Source: Saccharofermentans sp. (GTDB taxonomy: Bacteria > Bacillota > Clostridia > Saccharofermentanales > Saccharofermentanaceae). Taken from it: DNA of 42,202 nucleotides. Within the stretch, counting starts at the first letter, position 1; each line of letters begins with the position of its first letter. Under the pieces are notes generated by a model that saw only the letters and a list, made by a program, of their open reading frames with translations, was not told the DNA's origin and did no database searches. Made by a program: the position numbers and the translations under genes. Of this stretch, positions 23,641-31,428 are shown one piece after another. Location: positions 1 through 42,202 of the forward strand of contig JAIKVV010000105.1 of the NCBI GenBank assembly GCA_024685385.1, written 5' to 3'.

Positions 23641-25502
23641 AAGAATTCGATGTCCGTTATTTCAAAGATCTGAGCGAAGAATATTCCATTGCTGTCGATG
23701 AAGCAGAGAAGAAGAGCACGACGCTTTCCTTTGTCAGGCTGATACTTTTTGTTTTAGCCGCAGTCTTCGCAATAATAGCTTTTGTCCGCCATGAATATGC
23801 TTTGTTTTTCTCTTTAGCGGGAGTAAGCCTGATCTGTTTTATTGTTGTTTGTGTAATTCACCAGAAGATCAAGGACAAAAACGAATATCTCAAGTGTCTG
23901 AAATATGCATCCGACGGCTATGCTTACAGGATCTCCAGGGATTTTGCATCTTTGGAAGAAGCCCTCAAAGTTCGCCTTAAGGACAGAAGTGTTCCGCTTA
24001 ATATCAATAAGACCGTTTTCGGTGAACAGTATATTGTCAAAGACCATGAATACTGCATCGATCTTGATCTTTTCGGACCGGGTTCGCTTTTTGCTCTTTA
24101 TAATGTTTCCGAAACATCTTTCGGACGCGATGCTTTTGCTGATGAACTGCTTAATTCTCCCAGGAAAAACAGGAGCCCCGAAGAATTAAGATCAAGGCAG
24201 AAGGCCTGTGAGACTATGGCTTCTGATCCCCGAAAACTGATCGAATATCAGGCTGCCGCCATGGCAGGCCACCTTGAGAACTACCCTGAAGCGCTTATCA
24301 GGTTTGCCGGGAACGCCAAGACCGTGGATCCCGTCTTTTCAGTCATCTCAAAGATATTGCCTTTCCTGTGGCTTATTCCTCTTGCGCTCTTATTCACTTT
24401 TAATCCTTTGTATATCAGGGGCGCAGCCTTGTTCGTTATCTTTGTTAATCTCATATTCTGGATAGCGGGTCTTGTTAAGAATGCTTCCTGTTTTGGCGGG
24501 ATAGAAAGACAAAAGAGGCAGATCGCAGGTTATATCTTGCTTGTCGAAAAGATCGAAGAGAATTACGGCAATGATGAATACATCTCTTCCGTAATCAACC
24601 CGGGTAAGCACAGTTCTTTGGAAATTTTAAAAGGCTTAATGTCCGTAATGAAGATCCTGGATCTCAGATCACAGCCGATATTGGCATTTGCCTTTAATCT
24701 CATTTTTCCCCTAGACTGGTTTGCCGCACAAAGACTGGGCAACTGGGGCAAGGCCTATGGCGAGGACTTTGAAGGAGTTTTGCTGGCCCTCGGCAGATGT
24801 GAAGCTATGATGAGCGCAGCTAACGGGGCTTTTGTTACAAAGGATCACTCATTCCCTGAATTCGTTGAATCTGATGATCCTTCCGAAAATGCTTACTTTA
24901 ACGGCGAGAAGATAGTTCATCCCTTGCTCGTGCCTGAAACGGCAGTATCCAATTCAGTATCTCTCGACTCGAAGATCGCGATAATCACGGGTTCAAACAT
25001 GTCCGGAAAGACCACTCTCATAAGGACTTGCGGCGTATGTTCGATCCTTTCCTACATCGGCGGTTATGTTCCGGCCGAAAAGCTTAAGCTCGGGAGGATG
25101 AACATAGTATCGTCAATGAGGATCGTTGACTCCCTTGAAGACAATATGAGCACTTTCAGATCCGAACTCGTAAGGATCTCATCCATCATATCGGCATCCA
25201 AAGAGGGAAGACCCATGCTCTTCCTTATCGATGAGATATTCAGGGGCACAAATTCCGATGACAGGACAAGCGGAGCCCTGACGGTTCTAAATTCATTGTC
25301 AAAACCCTATATCATCGGTTTTATGACTACGCATGACTATGCATTGGTCGATAAGACTGTTGAATCAATGGAAAATATCGCTTATTATCACTTCTCAGAC
25401 AGATATACAGAAGACAGCATTGTCTTTGATTACATCCTTACGGAAGGCATCAGCCGCGAATCCAATGCGGCTTTCCTTATGAAACTGGTTGGCATAGGCT
25501 AA
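23637..25502 (+). CDS. Membrane-anchored MutS-family ATPase
   Basis: The 621-residue protein has the MutS ATPase domain (about 420-621): Walker A TGSNMSGKTT (451-460), the ST-F-x-x-E signature (STFRSE, 505-510), Walker B FLIDEIF (529-535) with GTN, and TTHD (564-567). It lacks the mismatch-recognition domain. It has two N-terminal transmembrane segments (31-50, 54-75) and two more in the middle (239-257, 260-280), so the ATPase should be tethered at the membrane. This group of MutS-like proteins occurs in Bacillota and Bacteroidota and its role is not established; it is unlikely to do standard mismatch repair. The GTG start overlaps the sirtuin stop by four bases; the ribosome site is weak, so coupling is likely. 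Confidence 0.88.
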   Translation: MKEFDVRYFKDLSEEYSIAVDEAEKKSTTLSFVRLILFVLAAVFAIIAFVRHEYALFFSLAGVSLICFIVVCVIHQKIKDKNEYLKCLKYASDGYAYRISRDFASLEEALKVRLKDRSVPLNINKTVFGEQYIVKDHEYCIDLDLFGPGSLFALYNVSETSFGRDAFADELLNSPRKNRSPEELRSRQKACETMASDPRKLIEYQAAAMAGHLENYPEALIRFAGNAKTVDPVFSVISKILPFLWLIPLALLFTFNPLYIRGAALFVIFVNLIFWIAGLVKNASCFGGIERQKRQIAGYILLVEKIEENYGNDEYISSVINPGKHSSLEILKGLMSVMKILDLRSQPILAFAFNLIFPLDWFAAQRLGNWGKAYGEDFEGVLLALGRCEAMMSAANGAFVTKDHSFPEFVESDDPSENAYFNGEKIVHPLLVPETAVSNSVSLDSKIAIITGSNMSGKTTLIRTCGVCSILSYIGGYVPAEKLKLGRMNIVSSMRIVDSLEDNMSTFRSELVRISSIISASKEGRPMLFLIDEIFRGTNSDDRTSGALTVLNSLSKPYIIGFMTTHDYALVDKTVESMENIAYYHFSDRYTEDSIVFDYILTEGISRESNAAFLMKLVGIG

Positions 25503-25518
25503 CTTTATAAAAAAATTA

Positions 25519-25547
25519 TTGCCTGAAGATTAATAATATAATATATT
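25519..25547 (+). promoter_or_regulatory. Promoter of the kinase-VWA-phosphatase operon
   Basis: TTGCCT (25519-25524) and TATATT (25542-25547) are separated by 17 bases in a very A/T-rich gap. A TATAAT (25537-25542) overlaps it and could also serve. The predicted start is about 30 bases before the kinase gene. Confidence 0.55.
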
Positions 25548-25582
25548 TATATTTGGGGGTGTATATTTGAGAGGAACTATAT

Positions 25583-27346
25583 ATGCTCGAAGACTTAACA
25601 CAGTATGATTCTGTGATATTGGATTACTCTGTCATGCGCGAATTCGGCGGAACGCCGTTATTCGATGAATTGACGCGTACTATATGCACATCCGGCATGG
25701 ATGTTTATGTGAGCAAGACTTTCAAACTATTACACTACTGCATTATGCATCAGGCTGACAGGAAGGACAGCGCTTCCATTGGCTGCATGAAACTGTTCTG
25801 TGCCCAGCTGCTCCCCTATAAGAAACTCCACCTGGTTCAGTATGCATCTACTCCCGAATTCTTGGATTCGGTCAAGGATATACCCAACTCTGTCATCCTG
25901 ACATCCAAGAACGGCCTTTTTACCAGACGTCTCTATGAATATGACATTGATATCGGTAAGCCCATCTGGGTCTTAACCCGTGAAGGCATATACATGTTCT
26001 CGGGATTTGAAGAGATGAAGGCTACTTTGCCTCAGCCTTCCGTTTCTGCTCTTGCCGAGCAGAAGATATTCCTGGATCTTCCGGTAAGCTGTAACGTCGG
26101 TGATGTCGTCAGGACGGAAACTGATGAGCCTTATGAGCTTTCCAACAGGATGAGCGGCGGAGCTGAAGGAATGGTATTCCTTACCAACAAAAAGAATCAG
26201 GTTGCCAAGATCTACCATAAGAATATCCTTACTCCTCTGAGATGGGCCAAGTTAAGAAGGATATGCCAGATCGGCATCACGGCTAACGGTTTCTGTCTGC
26301 CTTACAATCTTTTGTTCTATAAGGGTTATCCTGTAGGTTACATTATGCCCATGGGAAGGGGTGTGCCTCTCGGAACCGTTTTCGACGGACCTGATGCGAT
26401 ATTGAGCGCATTCCCTGAATGGACAAGGATCGATGTTGTCAATACATTGCTTTCGCTTCTCGAAAAGTATCTTTATCTGCATCTGCACAATATAATCGCA
26501 GGAGACATCCAGCTTAAGAATGCACTTATCAATTCGTCCACTTCTGTTTATTTGATAGACTTGGACAGCATTCAGGTCGGAAATCTCCCTTGTCCCGTGG
26601 GAACAGAGGAATTTACCGATCCCAATCTCTGGGGCAGGGATTTTGCAGGTTTCGTCAGATCCTTGCATGATGAGGATTATTCCGTTGCAATGCTCGTCTT
26701 TACCGTGCTTTTCTGCGGACTTCATCCTTATGCCACCAGGAACGGAGCCGAGACCTTAAGGGAAGAGATAATAAACAGGAACTTCCCTTACGATATGGAT
26801 TCTGAGAATAATGAGCATATTCCGAAAGGCGGATATGAGCATATCTGGAGATATCTTTCCGACAGACTTAAGAAGATGCTCTACGATACATTTAAGCTCG
26901 GAATGTCATATGAGACGGTTGAGTGGTACGATGCCGTCATCGAATACAAGGAAGATCTTTTAAACCGCAGATATAAGGATCCTGAAGCATATAAGATCTT
27001 CCCGCGCATGGATTATAATCAGGCAGAGGTTGATATAACCGTTCCCGATAAGGAAGTCGAACTCCAGCGCAAGAAGGAAGAAGCTGAGAAGAAGAGAGAA
27101 GAGGCCGAGAAGAGAAAGGAAGAAGCTGAGAGGAAGCGTGAGGAGATACAGAGGCGCATAGGTAATATGCCTTCCAATGATCCCGGCAAACGTCAGCAGT
27201 TCTTTACGGCTTCCGGAAGATACATTCCTGATAATGATGAAGCTGAAGCCCCGCCGACAGGATCAGCAGGACAGGTCGGAGCTGATCCTTCGCAGGATCA
27301 GAACAAAAGGAGAGGGCTTTGGGGAGGCCTTTTCGGAAACAGATAA
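25583..27346 (+). CDS. Ser/Thr kinase-like protein with PIN-like N-terminal domain
   Basis: The 587-residue protein has three parts. Residues 1-150 resemble a PIN-type fold (SVILDYSVMREF with D14; NSVILTSKNGLFTRRL near 102-116), but this is a tentative reading. Residues 184-460 are a divergent protein kinase: Gly-rich loop around SGGAEGMVF (191-199), VAK-K209, a catalytic loop AGDIQLKN (306-313) with D308 in place of HRD-type context, and LIDLDSI (324-330) replacing DFG. Residues 490-527 are a charged coiled coil, then a Gly/Pro tail ending in GLWGGLFGNR. The kinase type resembles YegI and the kinases of TerY-linked triads. The gene starts the operon with gagagga upstream; the VWA gene follows 21 bases later. 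Confidence 0.82.
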   Translation: MLEDLTQYDSVILDYSVMREFGGTPLFDELTRTICTSGMDVYVSKTFKLLHYCIMHQADRKDSASIGCMKLFCAQLLPYKKLHLVQYASTPEFLDSVKDIPNSVILTSKNGLFTRRLYEYDIDIGKPIWVLTREGIYMFSGFEEMKATLPQPSVSALAEQKIFLDLPVSCNVGDVVRTETDEPYELSNRMSGGAEGMVFLTNKKNQVAKIYHKNILTPLRWAKLRRICQIGITANGFCLPYNLLFYKGYPVGYIMPMGRGVPLGTVFDGPDAILSAFPEWTRIDVVNTLLSLLEKYLYLHLHNIIAGDIQLKNALINSSTSVYLIDLDSIQVGNLPCPVGTEEFTDPNLWGRDFAGFVRSLHDEDYSVAMLVFTVLFCGLHPYATRNGAETLREEIINRNFPYDMDSENNEHIPKGGYEHIWRYLSDRLKKMLYDTFKLGMSYETVEWYDAVIEYKEDLLNRRYKDPEAYKIFPRMDYNQAEVDITVPDKEVELQRKKEEAEKKREEAEKRKEEAERKREEIQRRIGNMPSNDPGKRQQFFTASGRYIPDNDEAEAPPTGSAGQVGADPSQDQNKRRGLWGGLFGNR

Positions 27347-27367
27347 ATAATTTGAGAGGTAATATCA

Positions 27368-28108
27368 ATGGCTGAAGAACTATTTAATGCATCAGATTTC
27401 GGTACCAGCACCAAGAGAAGGCTGCCCATATGTTTTGCACTTGATACATCCGGTTCCATGATGGGCAATCCCATTAAGCAGCTCAATATGGGTCTGCAGA
27501 ACTTTCTGGCATCCATCAAGGCAAATGATGACACAAGAGCTTCAACTGATATTGCGATCATAACTTTCGGATCCAAGGTAGAGGTTGTTATGCCTTTCGG
27601 TAAGATTTCCAAGGAAAATAAGATTCCCGAGATCTCCGCGTCCACTACGCTTACACCTATCGGAGAAGGCGTTCTTACTGCTCTTGAGCTTCTCAATATG
27701 CGTAAGGAAGGCTATAAAGAACTGGGCATCAAATATTTCCAGCCCTGGCTTGTCGTTATTACGGACGGCGCCCCTCAGGGTCCGAATGCCATGGCAAATA
27801 TGGAACTTGCGATCAAGGCATGCAATGAGCTCGAATCCAACGACAAACTGGTCGTGTTCAATATCGGTGTAGGTTCAGGAGTTGACTGGGATATTCTCCG
27901 CAGGCTCTCTGTTAAGCGTGAAGAACCTATCTCCGTAAATTCAGCTGATTTCGGCAAGCTCTTTGAATTCCTCGGTTCTTCTTCATCTTCGATCGTTTCT
28001 TCCGGAATGAGCGATGATGCACTTTATAATATTTCGACTGAACCTGAAGGGGAATCTGTTGATATGGATGATTTCATGAAATATATCGATGATGAGGATA
28101 ACATCTGA
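27368..28108 (+). CDS. VWA-domain protein, TerY/YegL-like
   Basis: This cytoplasmic 246-residue protein is almost entirely a von Willebrand A domain. The metal-ion site is complete: DTSGS (26-30), a Thr at 93-96 in STTLTP, and TDG (132-134). VWA domains of this class (TerY in tellurite-resistance loci, YegL in E. coli) bind protein partners through Mg and are found with kinases and PP2C phosphatases. It probably serves as a scaffold or substrate adaptor for its neighbours. The acidic tail after 208 is disordered. Its stop overlaps the phosphatase start by one base (TGATG). Confidence 0.92.
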   Translation: MAEELFNASDFGTSTKRRLPICFALDTSGSMMGNPIKQLNMGLQNFLASIKANDDTRASTDIAIITFGSKVEVVMPFGKISKENKIPEISASTTLTPIGEGVLTALELLNMRKEGYKELGIKYFQPWLVVITDGAPQGPNAMANMELAIKACNELESNDKLVVFNIGVGSGVDWDILRRLSVKREEPISVNSADFGKLFEFLGSSSSSIVSSGMSDDALYNISTEPEGESVDMDDFMKYIDDEDNI

Positions 28109-29226
28109 TGTATTCAGGAATTACAGTCGGCGCAGTCACACTTATCGGAAATAAACATAAGAACCGTCAGACTCCTTGCGAGGATTATTCTTTTGCAGGC
28201 GAAGAAAACGGCGTTACTGCAGTTATAGTTTCTGACGGAGCAGGCAGCAAACAGTATACTCACGCAAGATTCGGATCAGAAGCAGCCTGCAAGTCGATAT
28301 TTGATCTTGTCACCAATCATTTTGATGCTCTTTATGCCGAGAACCGTGAACAGGCTGTAAGAAGCATGATAATTGCCAGATTGCACATAGCGTTTGCGGA
28401 CATCATGAAAGAGATGCAGCTTTCGTCTCTGGAACAGCTTTCATGCACACTCATGTTCTGTGCCGTTAAGGACAGAAGGATGCTCATAGGTCATTTGGGT
28501 GACGGTCTGATTGCGAAGATATCGTCTTCAGGTGCTGTTCCTCTTACAATGCCTCAGAATGAGAAGGACGGAACGACATTTTTTGTTACTGCCGGTCATG
28601 CTCCTGATTATCTGAGGCTTATCAAGACCACGGTTGACGATTGTCATGCTGTTGCTTTAATGACTGACGGAGTTCAGGATTCGGTTTATGATGAGACAGC
28701 GGGTCTTGTTAAGCCGGTCGTTGCAAAGCTTTGTGAGACTTTTGCAAAGGGTCGTGAAAGCGGAGAAAAAGCAATTGAAGAAACCATTGCAAAGTTTATA
28801 GTCGGCGGAAGCAACAATTCTGATGATGCTTCTTTAGGTGTCCTGTATTTTGAAGGGACTGAAGCCCCGGACAGCGGCAGGCTCCCCGACAAAGCTGATT
28901 CTTTTCCTTCATCTGACGAGACTTTCCGTGAAATGCAAAAGTCCATGGTCGATGATGTAAAGAAAGCACATGCGATAATCGCAGGTTTGGCAGAGAAAGA
29001 TAAGACCGAAGCCGAACCCGGGAAAGTCAAGGCTGACAAAGCGGAAGAAAATCCTGCTGAGGAAAACACAGAAGATAAGAATGAGATAACAGAGACGGAA
29101 AAGAAAGAAGAAACAGTTGTTGATACACGATCTTCCAAGCTCAATACAGGTTTTATCGCGGCACTTATAGCATGCGGGATCGAATTTGTTATAATAGTCG
29201 TGTTGTTAACATTACTCTTTAGATGA
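28108..29226 (+). CDS. PP2C-family phosphatase with C-terminal membrane anchor
   Basis: The 372-residue protein has a PP2C domain (about 5-250), with metal-binding Asp residues in CED (D26), SDGAGS (D43), MTDG (D187) and NSDDAS (239-240), and the GHLGDG loop (128-133). Such enzymes remove phosphate from Ser/Thr. It resembles the PphC type that accompanies VWA and kinase proteins. An acidic, Lys/Glu-rich linker (about 255-345) leads to one transmembrane segment (about 347-371) at the very end, so the catalytic domain would face the cytoplasm at the membrane. It should counteract the kinase gene two places upstream. A gagga ribosome site lies in the end of the VWA gene. Confidence 0.93.
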   Translation: MYSGITVGAVTLIGNKHKNRQTPCEDYSFAGEENGVTAVIVSDGAGSKQYTHARFGSEAACKSIFDLVTNHFDALYAENREQAVRSMIIARLHIAFADIMKEMQLSSLEQLSCTLMFCAVKDRRMLIGHLGDGLIAKISSSGAVPLTMPQNEKDGTTFFVTAGHAPDYLRLIKTTVDDCHAVALMTDGVQDSVYDETAGLVKPVVAKLCETFAKGRESGEKAIEETIAKFIVGGSNNSDDASLGVLYFEGTEAPDSGRLPDKADSFPSSDETFREMQKSMVDDVKKAHAIIAGLAEKDKTEAEPGKVKADKAEENPAEENTEDKNEITETEKKEETVVDTRSSKLNTGFIAALIACGIEFVIIVVLLTLLFR

Positions 29227-29240
29227 TATGAGGTTCATTT

Positions 29241-30260
29241 ATGGACGAAGACAACGAACATAAGAGAAAATATGAGATCTTACCCGGTGTACCGGTACCG
29301 GACATGAAGACTCTTGCTGAAGCATCCGAGAATTATGATACCGTCGGTGTGGCTGAGTTTGAAGTTAAATCAGTTCCCAGGTACATGGATGACGGAACTC
29401 CCGATGTTGCCACCTCAGCCGAGCTGGCTCAGCTCCAGGCTCTCGGTTTTGAGGTTGCCGAGATAGAGAGTCGTCAGAACGAGGAAAGCCGCAAGCGCAT
29501 GGAAAACATCATGCAGTCTGCCGTATCTGCTCCGTCCACTTTGAACGACCTTAAGAAAGATGCCGCGAAGAAGATCTCCGAAGAGAAGAAGAAAGAGCTC
29601 GAAGAGACCATGCGTGAGCAGGAAGAGGCCAGAGCAGCCGAAGAGGCTAAGAAAAAGGCAAGAGAAGATCGTAAGAAACTTCAGCAGCAGCTTTTCGAGG
29701 ATGCAAAGAAGAAAGCAGAAGCTGAGAAAGCTAAGAAAGATACTGATAAGCAGGCTCCCGTTGAGGATAAGGAGACTAAAGCGGCAAAGGAAGAAGAACC
29801 CGTTAAGCTTGCTGAGCCGGTATGCAAGGTCATCAGTACAGAATCTGTTGATGCTGATGCTTCCGCTACCTTGGCCGGTGCCGAGTTTGGTGAGTTCGTG
29901 GATCCCAACATCTTCAGTTTTGAAGAAGATTATAAGGATGATATCGAGGCTGATATTGAAGATGAAACCGAAGATGATACGGCAGAAGAAGCTGTGGCTG
30001 AACCTGAAGTTGAAGTAGAATCTGAAAATGAGCCTGTAGTTGAGGCTGAAGTTCAGGTTGAAGTCGAGGTCAAATCTGAGCCTGAAAAGAAGCCTGAATC
30101 AGATGATGAGGAAGATGTCTTAGTTGATCCTGATGAAGAGGATGAAGCCGAATCTCCTGCTGATACCAAGGTTGAGGCTGAAGTTGAATCCGTTACAGAT
30201 GCCAAGGTTGAGAAAAAAGACGAAGAGGAAGTAGAAGTCATTATCGAGCCCGATGCTTAA
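29241..30260 (+). CDS. Coiled-coil/acidic low-complexity protein of unknown function
   Basis: The 339-residue protein has no signal peptide and no family that I recognise. Residues 1-100 are mixed and may fold (LPGVPVPDMKTLAEASENYDTVG). Residues 105-170 are a Lys/Glu/Ala-rich coiled coil. Residues 195-339 are strongly acidic with repeated V-E-V-E and P-E motifs and must be largely disordered. The gene lies 14 bases after the phosphatase gene with gaggt before its ATG and ends at a terminator, so it is the last member of the operon. It could be a substrate of the kinase/phosphatase pair or a scaffold; this is only inferred from position. Confidence 0.8.
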   Translation: MDEDNEHKRKYEILPGVPVPDMKTLAEASENYDTVGVAEFEVKSVPRYMDDGTPDVATSAELAQLQALGFEVAEIESRQNEESRKRMENIMQSAVSAPSTLNDLKKDAAKKISEEKKKELEETMREQEEARAAEEAKKKAREDRKKLQQQLFEDAKKKAEAEKAKKDTDKQAPVEDKETKAAKEEEPVKLAEPVCKVISTESVDADASATLAGAEFGEFVDPNIFSFEEDYKDDIEADIEDETEDDTAEEAVAEPEVEVESENEPVVEAEVQVEVEVKSEPEKKPESDDEEDVLVDPDEEDEAESPADTKVEAEVESVTDAKVEKKDEEEVEVIIEPDA

Positions 30261-30316
30261 GATGACAGTTAAGGTAATGCTGATTCCTTTTTTTTGTAAA
30301 AGATAAGATCGTTTCA

Positions 30317-30348
30317 TAAAAAAAGTTGGCTTCCGCCAACTTTTTTGT
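30317..30348. terminator. Bidirectional terminator between the kinase operon and the MraY-like gene
   Basis: The stem gttggc/gccaac with a ttcc loop is flanked by seven A on one side and six T on the other, so it can work on both strands between the two convergent genes. Confidence 0.92.
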
Positions 30349-30368
30349 TTCGCATAATATTATTGCGA

Positions 30369-31346
30369 TCATTTATGCAACAACAAACAGATCAGTATAT
30401 AGATGATATCTATGATAAGTGCGGCTGACACCAGAACAGCCCAGGTCTTCTTTACGGAGTAGCCGTGCTTCTTGCGGAGTTCATCATGGATCGGAGTAAT
30501 GATGCTCTTAAAGATGATGATCTTGCGCTTTGTAAGCCTTCCGATGGTGATCTTAAGGACTGATATGCCGCCGTCGAGAAGGAAGGGAAGACAGATTACC
30601 AGGAAAGCGAAAGGTATCTTAAGATAGATCAGATAGAAAGCTACGAAGAATCCGATCGCTCTGGAACCCGCATCGCCCATCAGGACTTTGCTGGGATTGA
30701 AATTGAATATCAGATAAGCAGCAAGGACAGCAACAAGGGCAATGCCCATCAGCAGACCGTTCTTATCCAATGTTCCGTTGATTTGGGCGACGATGGCAGC
30801 AGTAATGACAGTCAATATCGTAAGGCTTGATGATAAACCGTCGATGCCGTCTGTCGCGTTGATCGCATTAATAGATACGATGTAGAGGATAAAGGCAAGA
30901 ACGATAAATAAGACCACGTTAAGCTCGATCCTTGAGCCCGTAAGTCCGAAAACGAAATCCCTGCCGAAGAAATAGACTGCAACGAAACTTCCGAAAAGAG
31001 CGATAACAGCGTCCATTGCGCCTTTGATGTATTCATTCCAGGCTTCTTTGGATCTGTCGTCAAGAACGCCCGTTACCATGGCGGCTACAACAAGGATCAT
31101 GGCATAGATGATCCCGGAACGGAATCCCGTAATGATATTTACGGTAACGACAGTAACTGCGAATACGATCGAAAAGTAAAAACCGACTCCCGTGGGTTTG
31201 CCGATGTTGACACTTGCGCCTTCAGCATACAGTCTTCCGCGGTCATGTCCGATAAAGAAATTGGAAAATGGCAGGAACTTCATCAGAAGCAATGTAATGA
31301 TGAAGGCCGCAACTCCTCCTGCAATCAGCGGCAAGTATTCGCTCAT
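30369..31346 (-). CDS. MraY-like phospho-N-acetylmuramoyl-pentapeptide transferase family protein
   Basis: This integral membrane enzyme family moves a phosphosugar onto undecaprenyl phosphate. At 325 residues with about ten hydrophobic segments it has the family size. The conserved sites are present: GVLDD (93-97), NAINATDGIDGL (160-171) with D166, and FNFNP-x4-MGDAG (214-227) with D225. The loop that reads PIHHHFE in MraY is PIHDELRKKHGYS here (285-297), keeping one His. It lies far from any mur or fts genes, so it may be a second MraY or a TagO/WecA-like enzyme for a wall or surface glycan. The ribosome site on the - strand (aaggag) lies before the ATG. Confidence 0.86.
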   Translation of the reverse strand: MSEYLPLIAGGVAAFIITLLLMKFLPFSNFFIGHDRGRLYAEGASVNIGKPTGVGFYFSIVFAVTVVTVNIITGFRSGIIYAMILVVAAMVTGVLDDRSKEAWNEYIKGAMDAVIALFGSFVAVYFFGRDFVFGLTGSRIELNVVLFIVLAFILYIVSINAINATDGIDGLSSSLTILTVITAAIVAQINGTLDKNGLLMGIALVAVLAAYLIFNFNPSKVLMGDAGSRAIGFFVAFYLIYLKIPFAFLVICLPFLLDGGISVLKITIGRLTKRKIIIFKSIITPIHDELRKKHGYSVKKTWAVLVSAALIIDIIYILICLLLHK

Positions 31347-31368
31347 AAGATCAAAAACTCCTTTTGGG

Positions 31369-31397
31369 TTGTTCTTTTTCTTTATTTATTTTATTAT
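31369..31397 (+). promoter_or_regulatory. Promoter of argS in the divergent gap
   Basis: TTGTTC (31369-31374) and TATTAT (31392-31397) are 17 bases apart. On the opposite strand a TATAAT overlaps the same bases (31393-31398), so the divergent MraY-like gene may use an overlapping promoter. Confidence 0.55.
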
Positions 31398-31428
31398 ATT
31401 TATTCGAAAAAGAAATTTGGAGGTATAT

